A model generated the notes under the pieces. That model did no database searches and had not been told where the DNA came from. It saw nothing but the letters and a program-made list of their open reading frames with translations. Source: Euryarchaeota archaeon UBA558 (GTDB taxonomy: Archaea > Thermoplasmatota > Poseidoniia > Poseidoniales > Thalassarchaeaceae). From it: DNA of 54,716 nt. The translations under genes and the position numbers were made by a program. Where the stretch lies: the NCBI GenBank assembly GCA_002507175.1, contig DAZE01000017.1:1-54716 (forward strand), read 5' to 3'. This document shows, piece by piece, positions 42,850 through 50,995 of this stretch (the stretch's first letter is position 1; each line of letters starts with the position of its first letter).

Positions 42850-44094
42850 ATGGTAAAGATCCGCACTACACCAGAAGAATTTCAGGTGGAAGAACAACCA
42901 CCACCCCCTGGACTAATCACCGAGGATGACACGAAGCTCCCTTTCGCAGTCTTTGAATTAACTAAAACTGGATGGGAAACACAGGCGCTACTGTCTGTGA
43001 TATCGAAAAAAATCGGTATACCCGTATCCTCGTGGGGCATTTCTGGTTTGAAAGACAAAAGGTCTGTGACATCTCAGTTGATCACAATCCCGAGGAATTA
43101 CGCACCAAAAAATAAGGTCCATGGAAGTGGATGGACTATGACACCTTTCGGAGGTGCAGAACGCCCATTGAAATCCGGAGATCACAGAGGAAATCGATTT
43201 ACAATCACGGTAAGGGACATCATTCACCGCGATGTACAATTACTGCCCAGCAGAATCGCGCAGGTAAAATCGGTGGGGATACCCAATTGGTTCGACTCCC
43301 AGAGATTTGGATCGGCATCCGGGGGTTTTCTACCTGGTCAAATGCTAATTTCTGGAGATCTTGAAGGGGCCATGAGATTACACCTCACCAGTCCACAGCC
43401 CTCGGACAGATCTAGTAGGAGAAGAGACAAAAAAAGGTTAAGACTTCTTTGGTCGAACCTAGATGAGTTGGAATTGGAATCAATTCAATACAAGCCATTC
43501 AAAGAAATATTGAGAGCCTGGAAAGACAAATCAAACACTCCTCATGAAGCAATGATGGCAGCGTACTCTGCAATCCCGAGAAGCCTCAGAGGACTTTGGA
43601 TTTCTGCTTGGCAGTCGGAAATTTGGAATGGCGTTCTACGTGACATCATACTCAGGTTATACCCAGATCATCTACTCAGATGTATCGAAATTGGTGTTGG
43701 AGGCCCACTTTTGTACCCAAGGGCCCCTGTCGGAAGGAGAGGTAGAGCAAAGCGGTCCCTCATCAAAAACATAGCCCAGACACTGAATACCATACCCCAA
43801 GTTCTGGAAATGCCAACGTTGGATGAGACAAGGATGGGACATATGCACCCCTTAATGCAAGAGCGAATCACCAGTATAAGCCGAGAAGGATACCAGATGG
43901 TAAAATCCCTTGGCATAAAGATGTCAAACCATGAAAGAAATACTGTCGTCTTCCCAACAGATCTTGAAGCCTCAGAACCCATCCTCGATGACCTAAACGG
44001 CTCAAGCAAGCATAAAAGATGGAAATGTACTCTGTCATTCGATCTGCCATCCGGCTCTTACGCAACTAACGTAGTCAAAAGGTTGTTTCAATGA
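42850..44094 (+). CDS. truD: tRNA pseudouridine synthase D
   Basis: Forms pseudouridine-13 in tRNA. Family motifs: FELTKTGWETQALLSVISKK, the catalytic GLKDKRSVTSQ (Asp in GLKD), GNRFTITVRDI, NWFDSQRFGS (TruD box NYFGxQRFG) and the C-terminal FDLPSGSYATNVVKRL. All are present in order. At 414 residues it matches archaeal TruD, including the inserted domain (~160-250). Starts 15 bases after the subtilase stop on the same strand. Confidence 0.93.
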   Translation: MVKIRTTPEEFQVEEQPPPPGLITEDDTKLPFAVFELTKTGWETQALLSVISKKIGIPVSSWGISGLKDKRSVTSQLITIPRNYAPKNKVHGSGWTMTPFGGAERPLKSGDHRGNRFTITVRDIIHRDVQLLPSRIAQVKSVGIPNWFDSQRFGSASGGFLPGQMLISGDLEGAMRLHLTSPQPSDRSSRRRDKKRLRLLWSNLDELELESIQYKPFKEILRAWKDKSNTPHEAMMAAYSAIPRSLRGLWISAWQSEIWNGVLRDIILRLYPDHLLRCIEIGVGGPLLYPRAPVGRRGRAKRSLIKNIAQTLNTIPQVLEMPTLDETRMGHMHPLMQERITSISREGYQMVKSLGIKMSNHERNTVVFPTDLEASEPILDDLNGSSKHKRWKCTLSFDLPSGSYATNVVKRLFQ

Positions 44095-44102
44095 AAAATT
44101 GA

Positions 44103-44840
44103 CTACTTTGCATTCAACCTCGTCAGTATCTCAATCACTCCTCTTGGCCCCATCCTAGTCGTGCGGGAAATGGCCGCTGAGCGAACCCTGTCGTACTTGT
44201 CATCAACTGCGATTGAGTGCCCCGTCAACTCAAACATAGGAACATCGTTTAGGCCATCCCCACACGAAAGGACCCTGTTCGGGTTGACATTTCTCCGTGG
44301 GAGCATGATCTCAAGCGCTGTTTTTTTGTTTATTCCCTTTTCAGTCACATGGATCGCAAAACCTGTCCCAACCACTCTAAGATCGGACCATTTGGAGGAT
44401 TCCAACAATTCTCGGATTGCATTGGTGTCATGAGGTCCTGATATACACCATTCAGTTTCCCTCCACCTATTGGACTCTATCCCTGATGGGTCAATCTCTG
44501 GCATCTGAGTTGCAATCCATTCGATGGACTCCCTGCAGCGATCTCCGTTGGCCCTTAACTCAATTTTCTGGCCCTTTGGCCCATCCCATAAGACACCACC
44601 ATTTTCAGCGATAATAAACCCGGAGAGTCCTAGCGCTTGATGTATTGGAGTTAAATTTGGCAATGTCCTTCCTGACGCCAGCGAGATAGTAACCCCACGA
44701 CTCTCCGTTTCCTTCATCAACCCGACCATTCCCGGCGGCATTCCATCCCTGTCCATCAGGGTACCATCAACATCAAACACTATCATGTCTATATCTTCGA
44801 TACTCGGGATGAGCAGATCATTCCCATTTTGTTTCGTCAT
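44103..44840 (-). CDS. HAD-superfamily IIB phosphatase (phosphoglycolate/mannosyl-3-phosphoglycerate phosphatase-like)
   Basis: HAD fold with motif I MIVFDVDGTLMDRDG (nucleophile and acid Asp), motif II SLASGRT, motif III Lys in NKKTAL, and motif IV LSCGDGLNDVPMF. The C2-type cap (~85-190), with GFIIAENGGVLWDG at its start, puts it in the Cof/PGP subfamily. Archaeal members often act as phosphoglycolate phosphatase; substrate specificity cannot be read here. The 5' end abuts the divergent P-type ATPase gene, with starts 52 bases apart for the preferred ATPase start. Convergent with truD. Confidence 0.87.
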   Translation of the reverse strand: MTKQNGNDLLIPSIEDIDMIVFDVDGTLMDRDGMPPGMVGLMKETESRGVTISLASGRTLPNLTPIHQALGLSGFIIAENGGVLWDGPKGQKIELRANGDRCRESIEWIATQMPEIDPSGIESNRWRETEWCISGPHDTNAIRELLESSKWSDLRVVGTGFAIHVTEKGINKKTALEIMLPRRNVNPNRVLSCGDGLNDVPMFELTGHSIAVDDKYDRVRSAAISRTTRMGPRGVIEILTRLNAK

Positions 44841-44892
44841 GACACCCCCTGTAATCCGCAGTTTGAAGTTCTACGGGCAAACTTGGGCTATC

Positions 44893-47475
44893 ATGGGCAC
44901 CGAGGACGAAGGCGGGGGTCGGGTCGGCCCCCCCAAGTTCCCCTTCATGCCAGCCGATTTTCCGATTTCAAATGTCGAGGCCATCAAGTTCCCATCAAAC
45001 TCGGAGGATGTTGATGAAGACCCTGAACTTTCACCTCATGGCGTAATCGAATTTGAGTGGGGTTTGCGAGGCTTAGACTGTCCTGACTGCGCTATGAAGG
45101 CCACGACCGTGGTTCGTCGGGTTCCAGGAGTGAAAGAGGCTATTGTATCGGCCACTGAGGGAAGGGTCAGAGTCAAATTAGATGTTTCACTGGGGAGAAC
45201 CTCTAGGGTAAACTCAGTCCTGTCAGGTCTGGGCCACCCCCCCGATATTGAGTGGGAGGAGGCAATTGGCGTCGTTCCTACCATAGCAGCGGCTGAATTG
45301 GGCATAGATAGACACAAGCTAGAGAGTCGGATACTTGAGCTGCCTGGGGTACTTGGTGTGAGGACAGAGAATGCCGTGCTTGAATTACAAAGATCTCCTA
45401 TCAAGGAGACAAGGGTGAGGAATTATTCAGGATCCAGGCTCAACTCCCTGCTCGGTGGACATGTAAAAACTAGGCCATCTCAAAAAATCAGACTCCGAGA
45501 TGATCAGAAGCAACTAATCTCTGCTGTAATGACGATACCTGCATTGGCAATTCTGCTGGCAATGGATGCAGCTGAAGTGAATAACATAATTCCTGCTATC
45601 TTTACTACAATTGTGGTATTGTTCACAGGTCAACAGATGTTCAAATCAGCAATCTCCAGCTTTTTCAACTTAGTTTTTGGCTTCCAACTGTTAACTTCCC
45701 TCGCAGTGCTCGGGGCTTTTTTGTTAGGAGAATGGTTTGAGTCGGTAATCGTCACGGGGCTAGTCGCTCTGGCATCCTACATCGAGGAGAGAACCCTTTC
45801 AGAAGCAAGAAATGCGATGCAGGGAGGGCTTGACAGGTTGCCAACATCAGCGAGAGTCGTCTCAGATAATAAAGGAAAAGTCATTGAGAAGATTGAGTTT
45901 GGGGATGGAATGACACCCATTGACGGGGTCATCCAAGGGGACCACGTTGAGATCCGATCAGGAGAGGTGATTCCAGTTGACGGAATAATTCTCGAAGGCA
46001 ATGGCCTAATCAACAGGGCCCCACTGACCGGAGAACCAATACCTATTCCAGTGAAATTAGGAGACCGAGTTGAGGCAGGTCTGACTCTGGTTCGTGGACC
46101 TGTAATAATCAGGGCAGATGACATTGGGAAGAATACCAGACTGTATTCATTGATTGAGTTAGTCAGAAGATATAAGGAGACACCATCTAAGACTCAATCA
46201 ATAATAGAACAGTTCACCGCTGTTTGGGTCCCGTTCGTGCTAATTTCTTCAATCGCATATGGGCTTTACACCGAAAACATGGTTGCGACATTGATCCTGT
46301 GGGTCGTCTCCTGTCCATGCGCTTTGTTGTTGGCAGCCCCTGTTCCGCATGCGACTGCGCTATCAGCCTCATCGGCAGCAGGGGTCGTAGCCAGAGGAGG
46401 GGACATAATCGAGAACATCGCCAGTGCCGACTTGGTAATTTTGGACAAAACAGGAACGCTCACTTCTGGTAGGCCAACTATACACTCCATAGATACCATC
46501 CGGGGCATAGAACATGATTATGCTCTGTCTGTTGCTTCTGGCCTAGAGAAAAAAAGCAATCACCCGTATGCAGAAACCATAATCTCAGAAGCTGGGAGAT
46601 TATCTGTGCAGAGCGCGCATGTTAGATCGATCACAGATGGTGAAGCTGGGGTGAGTGGCACAACCCAAGGGAAGAACGTCGTGTTGGGATCCCATTCTTG
46701 GGTCAAATCGAAGGGTTTCAGACAGAACAAGAGACTCAAAACGCTCTCAGAGGAACACGTCGCAAACGGACTGGGTTCTTGCTTTCTCGGAATCGACGGC
46801 CGGGTAGTCGCACTCTTTACTTTCAAAAATGATGATATCAGACAGGGAGCCTCGGACCTTATTCGGTCTTTGAGGGAAAATGAAATGGAGATACAAATAC
46901 TGTCAGGTGATCAACAATCCGCAGTTGAAAAGTTCGGAGACTCTATCGGAATCCCGCCTTCTAAGTGTAGGGGCGACGTCACTCCGGAAGGTAAAGCGCA
47001 GATAGTGCGGGATCTTACTGTGGCCAGAGCTACCATTATGGCTGGAGATGGATTCAACGATTCCGGTGCCTTAGCGGTAGCGACGGTTGGAATTGCCATG
47101 GGTTCTGGTGAGCAAATAAATCTGGAAGCTGCGGATGTGCTGATCCCAGGCCAAGATCCCAACACGATTGCAAAACTGATCCAGATCTCAAAGAGGACTA
47201 GGCTCCGAGTCTCAGTGAACATCGCTATCTCTATGAGTGTCACGGCAATTCTAGTACTTACTACGATTTTCGAGGTAAATTCGAGCATCGCTATCGGAAT
47301 AGCCTTACATGAGGCCTCAGTCTTCATAGTGATTCTGAATGGGATGCTCGTGAAGGACTCGGGTGAATCTCCCCTCGAAGTGGTGAAGATTGTCTATGCT
47401 CACCTCCGGTCTGACATCGCAGAATCGTTCAAGATAATGCTCTCAAATAATAACAAACCTGCGACCACTTCATGA
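44893..47475 (+). CDS. P1B-type heavy-metal translocating ATPase
   Basis: Membrane pump for soft metals. One N-terminal heavy-metal-associated domain with GLRGLDCPDCAMKATT (Cys63, Cys66), then a second ferredoxin-like domain lacking the CxxC (~130-170). Eight membrane helices; the metal-site motif CPC is in VVSCPCALLLAAPVPHAT (Cys474, Cys476). Actuator TGEP (379-382), phosphorylation site DKTGTLTSG (Asp518), SNHPYA in the ATP-binding domain, and GDGFNDSGALAVATVG. Absence of the NYN...MSS copper helices typical of CopA suggests Zn/Cd/Pb or Co specificity, but this is tentative. Start chosen at ATG 44893 (MGTEDEGGG); ATGs at 44839 and 44785 overlap the divergent phosphatase gene. Confidence 0.88.
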   Translation: MGTEDEGGGRVGPPKFPFMPADFPISNVEAIKFPSNSEDVDEDPELSPHGVIEFEWGLRGLDCPDCAMKATTVVRRVPGVKEAIVSATEGRVRVKLDVSLGRTSRVNSVLSGLGHPPDIEWEEAIGVVPTIAAAELGIDRHKLESRILELPGVLGVRTENAVLELQRSPIKETRVRNYSGSRLNSLLGGHVKTRPSQKIRLRDDQKQLISAVMTIPALAILLAMDAAEVNNIIPAIFTTIVVLFTGQQMFKSAISSFFNLVFGFQLLTSLAVLGAFLLGEWFESVIVTGLVALASYIEERTLSEARNAMQGGLDRLPTSARVVSDNKGKVIEKIEFGDGMTPIDGVIQGDHVEIRSGEVIPVDGIILEGNGLINRAPLTGEPIPIPVKLGDRVEAGLTLVRGPVIIRADDIGKNTRLYSLIELVRRYKETPSKTQSIIEQFTAVWVPFVLISSIAYGLYTENMVATLILWVVSCPCALLLAAPVPHATALSASSAAGVVARGGDIIENIASADLVILDKTGTLTSGRPTIHSIDTIRGIEHDYALSVASGLEKKSNHPYAETIISEAGRLSVQSAHVRSITDGEAGVSGTTQGKNVVLGSHSWVKSKGFRQNKRLKTLSEEHVANGLGSCFLGIDGRVVALFTFKNDDIRQGASDLIRSLRENEMEIQILSGDQQSAVEKFGDSIGIPPSKCRGDVTPEGKAQIVRDLTVARATIMAGDGFNDSGALAVATVGIAMGSGEQINLEAADVLIPGQDPNTIAKLIQISKRTRLRVSVNIAISMSVTAILVLTTIFEVNSSIAIGIALHEASVFIVILNGMLVKDSGESPLEVVKIVYAHLRSDIAESFKIMLSNNNKPATTS

Positions 47476-47497
47476 ATGAGGACATTGGTGGATTCAC

Positions 47498-47890
47498 GTG
47501 GAAGGGTTAGTTGAGATTGAGTCCAAGGTTGCGCCACCAATCGCAAGGTGCGCTCATTGTGAAGGCATGCTTCCATTGGGATTGGGTGAAATAACCTGCT
47601 TGTTATGTGGTGCAATATGCAGAGTCACTCATGAAAGGACAATCACAGACTTGAGAGAAGAGAGGCTCCCCTGCCCCTCTTGCAAGACACTTGTAGTCGC
47701 AGGCTCAGAGGAGAGACCAATTGAGTTAATTTGTGGCTCTTGCAGAGCACCTTTTCGCATAACACCGAAGGTAGTCAAAGTTGAGATTGGATGCCCTTCC
47801 TGCGACCGGATGCTGAGGTTGAAGCCAAGGCCAGGATCTAGGACTATATCCTGTCCAGCTTGTGAGAGCGAGTTTTCTGTCACCTTCTAA
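47498..47890 (+). CDS. Triple zinc-ribbon protein
   Basis: A 130-residue protein made of three tandem ribbon units. CxxC pairs are at Cys18/21 with Cys34/37, Cys59/62 with Cys79/82, and Cys99/102 with Cys119/122. The last four pairs are spaced exactly 20 residues apart. There are no other domains, signal peptide or membrane span. Such proteins usually mediate protein-protein or RNA contacts. GTG start (MEGLVEIES). It starts 22 bases after the ATPase stop and precedes the coiled-coil gene. Family not recognised. Confidence 0.75.
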   Translation: MEGLVEIESKVAPPIARCAHCEGMLPLGLGEITCLLCGAICRVTHERTITDLREERLPCPSCKTLVVAGSEERPIELICGSCRAPFRITPKVVKVEIGCPSCDRMLRLKPRPGSRTISCPACESEFSVTF

Positions 47891-47947
47891 AACCTCAGGG
47901 AAATTGAAGACCAATAACCCACACGGTAGGCTCCCGGACGTGTCGGT

Positions 47948-48991
47948 ATGGAAGATGTCGGATCTATCGAAGATGACCTAGAAGAGCTCTCTTCGCTCAG
48001 AAGGCACAGGATAGATTTGTTGAATGAAAAGAAATATCGTTCAATTGGTAGGAACCTAGTCAACCCCGTAAGTCCACCTGTAGAGCAGGAGACCGACTAT
48101 GCCCTTTCAGATGCAGCAGCGAGGATTAATGATGCCCGTAAAGTAATAGAAAATGCACATAACGAAAGACTGGAGGATAATCTTCGCAGGCTCAGCGACA
48201 AAATGCTCGATCTCAATGAAATTGAAATTTCTGGACTTGAGAACAGAGTCAGATCGGCGGAAGAGAGACATCAGAAACTCGAAATGGAGTCAAGACTCGC
48301 TATCGAGGAGAGAAGAATTCGTGACCGGATTGATCTGGAGAGAAGGAAAAGTTTTGACATTCTCTCCTCCGAGGTCAAAAAGAGGGTTTCTGCGGAAATA
48401 GAGGAGGAGTTCAAGAACCGCTTATCATCTCTGGAAATGCGTGTCAAACTCGAATATCAATCTGAGATCGAAAGATTGGATAGAAGACTAGAGCTTGAAT
48501 TGTCAGATGCCTATTCAAAAGCATCGAACATGAAGCTTGAGGCTAGGAAAGCCGAACTTCAGACTGAAATGAGGGAACGCCTAAGCTTGTACCGAAGAAG
48601 AAAAGAAATTGAGATTAGCGATCGCATCGAGGAGGAGAGACGTAGAGCTACCTTGGAAATCGAGACAAAAATCAAACAAGAGATGAACGAAATCGAAACA
48701 ATGGCCATTTTAGAGATTGATCAAGATCTGTTGGCATGGTACTCTGCTGAGAAGGAATCAATGGAGAGAATAGCGGAAATGAGGAAGAGGGAGACTACAC
48801 TCGCTCAATGGGCGGAAGTCGAAAGAAAAATCCAGGCGAGCCGATCCGCTCAGATCCTAGATCTGAAAAACAAATTAAATCGTATAAAGAACAGTGAAAA
48901 TCAAGATCTTGACGTCGATGAATTGGTAAGTATTGCCTTGTCAAAGTGGGATATAATCGTGGATGATACCATTTCAAGGTTCATTCGATGA
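47948..48991 (+). CDS. Long coiled-coil protein
   Basis: 347 residues, almost entirely Glu/Arg/Lys/Leu helix from ~60 to ~310, with heptad-like spacing (KVIENAHNERLEDNLRRLSD; EERRIRDRIDLERRKSFDIL). The C-terminal ~30 residues (VDELVSIALSKWDIIVDDTI) form a separate small helical unit. There is no signal peptide, membrane span or SMC-type ATPase head. It ends 11 bases from the stop of a parA-like gene on the other strand and follows the zinc-ribbon gene. A structural or scaffold role is likely. It could be compared with the coiled-coil partners of ParA-type systems, but no family is recognised. Confidence 0.7.
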   Translation: MEDVGSIEDDLEELSSLRRHRIDLLNEKKYRSIGRNLVNPVSPPVEQETDYALSDAAARINDARKVIENAHNERLEDNLRRLSDKMLDLNEIEISGLENRVRSAEERHQKLEMESRLAIEERRIRDRIDLERRKSFDILSSEVKKRVSAEIEEEFKNRLSSLEMRVKLEYQSEIERLDRRLELELSDAYSKASNMKLEARKAELQTEMRERLSLYRRRKEIEISDRIEEERRRATLEIETKIKQEMNEIETMAILEIDQDLLAWYSAEKESMERIAEMRKRETTLAQWAEVERKIQASRSAQILDLKNKLNRIKNSENQDLDVDELVSIALSKWDIIVDDTISRFIR

Positions 48992-49002
48992 TGTGTCTGG
49001 CA

Positions 49003-49920
49003 TTAATTGTAAGCTAACTCAAACCTTGAGTTCACATCTGAAGCAAGATCCCAGTAGGCAAGGCTTCCAGGGTGGCGTTCAATTGGACTCGTAGTCAAGG
49101 CAATTGGCCCCCCCGATAATGGGGCCTCGGCAATAGAGACACTTCTTGGGATGGAGGTCCTCAATATCCTCTCGCCAAAATGGCGTAATGCAGAATCACC
49201 AACCATTTTTCCTAGATTGGAACCCGTCTGAACCATCGTCATCGAAATACCGAGCAACTTCAATGAGGGGTTGACTCTCGACTGAACTTTCCGAAGGGTG
49301 TCAAGTAACTGCCCCATACTTTCCAATGCATAGAATTCAGCTTGGATCGGGATCAAGAGCCAATCTGCAGCAGTCAGGGCATTCACTGTCAAAAGCCCCA
49401 ATGACGCTGGAGTGTCGATAATTATCAAGTCAAACTGTTCCATTGCACCCTCCAAGGCTATTCTCAATCTATGCTCTCTTCCGATCCTCATGGCAAGCTC
49501 TATCTCAATGCCAGAAAGATCAAGATCAGCGGGAAGCAACGACAATGAGTCCACCTTGTGACTTACAGGAGGCCCTCTGGACCGGTCTGGAAATTGCCTC
49601 TTCCATGCCTTCCTCATCCATCTTGTTAATTGTTCAGGGGGAATGACGAATGGATTGATGTCAATTCTTGAGCCGTCGATGACGGCTTGAAAGAGGCCAT
49701 TCATTGTCGGCCCCAATGCATTCTTGTCCACTCCGAAGGTAGTGGCGACATTCCCTCTAGGGTCGAGGTCAACGATCAGGACTTTCCTCGGTTTAATGCC
49801 CCTATCTTCCGATCCGAGGGATAACGCTGCACCTAGATTTGTCACAGTCGTGGTTTTGCCACAACCACCCTTGTGATTGACTACTGCCAGCACAATCGCA
49901 CGACTCACGCTGCTTCGCAA
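49003..49920 (-). CDS. ParA family ATPase (second copy)
   Basis: P-loop KGGCGKTTT (from residue 17; Cys replaces the usual Val), VLIVDLDPRGNVATTFG (A'), LIIIDTPASLGLLT (Walker B) and IQAEFYALESMGQL are all present, so it should bind and hydrolyse ATP. A ~35-residue insertion (LTRWMRKAWKRQFPDRSRGP, ~98-117) is rich in basic and aromatic residues and sits before the VDSLSLLPADL strand; it could be a partner or DNA interface. It differs from the copy at 24595-25545 in this insertion and in lacking the acidic N-terminal arm. No ParB-like gene is adjacent. Convergent with the coiled-coil gene, upstream neighbour moxR. Confidence 0.88.
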   Translation of the reverse strand: MRSSVSRAIVLAVVNHKGGCGKTTTVTNLGAALSLGSEDRGIKPRKVLIVDLDPRGNVATTFGVDKNALGPTMNGLFQAVIDGSRIDINPFVIPPEQLTRWMRKAWKRQFPDRSRGPPVSHKVDSLSLLPADLDLSGIEIELAMRIGREHRLRIALEGAMEQFDLIIIDTPASLGLLTVNALTAADWLLIPIQAEFYALESMGQLLDTLRKVQSRVNPSLKLLGISMTMVQTGSNLGKMVGDSALRHFGERILRTSIPRSVSIAEAPLSGGPIALTTSPIERHPGSLAYWDLASDVNSRFELAYN

Positions 49921-49944
49921 TTGCCGCAGGTGAATTGTATTTGC

Positions 49945-50928
49945 TCATTGAACAACTGGTACCGGGACTTCTGAGATTACCTTTCTGACAATGTGTTCTC
50001 CTGTGATCCCTCTGATTTTCGACTCGGGCTTCAAAACTATTCTGTGACTGACAACATCAAGAGCAACGCGCTTGACATCGTCTGGAATTACGTAATCCCT
50101 ACCGTCTATGGCCGCACTCGCACGCGCAGTCTTGAACAGCGACTGACTTGCCCTTGGAGAGGCTCCTGTGACTACTCTGTGATCCTCTCTGGTTCGATGG
50201 ACGAGTTCTACTATGTAGGTCAGTATAGCGGCGTCAACATGAACGGTCTCCAGCGCCTTCTGCATTGCTACTACCTTCTTTGGGCTTGTTATCGTCTCGA
50301 CATCGTGCCCATCTTTACCCCTCAATTTTCTACGTTGCAAAATTGACTTCTCCTCCTGCCGATCCGGGTATCCCATGGACATCTTCATCAGGAATCGATC
50401 CATTTGTGCCTCTGGCAAGGGATACGTCCCTTCTTGCTCTATGGGATTTTGCGTGGCGATTGTTATGAATGGGGCAGGTAGCTTGTGAGTTATACCCTCT
50501 ATGGTGACTTGTTTCTCTTCCATGGCCTCCAACAATGCAGCCTGGGTTTTTGGGGGTGCGCGGTTGATCTCGTCTGCTAGCAGGACGTTGGTGAACAAAG
50601 GACCTGGCCTTAGTTTGAATTCACCTGCTTGTTGATCATACATGTAAGTGCCCATGATGTCAGCTGGAAGCAGATCGGGTGTGAATTGCACTCGCTTAAA
50701 TTTGCATCCCAGGGCTGTCGCGAAAGTATTCGCCATTAACGTCTTGGCGAGACCTGGGAAATCTTCTAGCAGCATATTTCCATTTGAAAGTACCCCGACG
50801 GCAATTTTTCGGAGATTTTCTTCCTTGCCGATTATTACCTTAGAGACCTCCCCCATTAGGTTGTTTGAGATCATCGATACAGTCTGAATGAGTTCCCTGG
50901 AATTCGGGTCGCTTGCTGCCATCGCCAT
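49945..50928 (-). CDS. MoxR family AAA+ ATPase
   Basis: AAA+ chaperone-like ATPase of 327 residues. Walker A variant LLEDFPGLAKTLMANTFA, Walker B VLLADEINRAPPKTQAALLEAMEE, sensor 1 FITIATQNPIEQEGTYPLPE and the C-terminal lid with GASPRASQSL (sensor 2) match the MoxR/RavA class. These usually work with von Willebrand A-domain proteins to insert cofactors or mature complexes. No VWA gene is next to it here. It is on the same strand as the second ParA, 24 bases from its start. Confidence 0.93.
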   Translation of the reverse strand: MAMAASDPNSRELIQTVSMISNNLMGEVSKVIIGKEENLRKIAVGVLSNGNMLLEDFPGLAKTLMANTFATALGCKFKRVQFTPDLLPADIMGTYMYDQQAGEFKLRPGPLFTNVLLADEINRAPPKTQAALLEAMEEKQVTIEGITHKLPAPFITIATQNPIEQEGTYPLPEAQMDRFLMKMSMGYPDRQEEKSILQRRKLRGKDGHDVETITSPKKVVAMQKALETVHVDAAILTYIVELVHRTREDHRVVTGASPRASQSLFKTARASAAIDGRDYVIPDDVKRVALDVVSHRIVLKPESKIRGITGEHIVRKVISEVPVPVVQ

Positions 50929-50995
50929 GCTATAACCTGCACCAGTCTGGGTCGATGCGCATTAAAGGGTTGGGGGGCCTTGGAAGTGGAACCTA

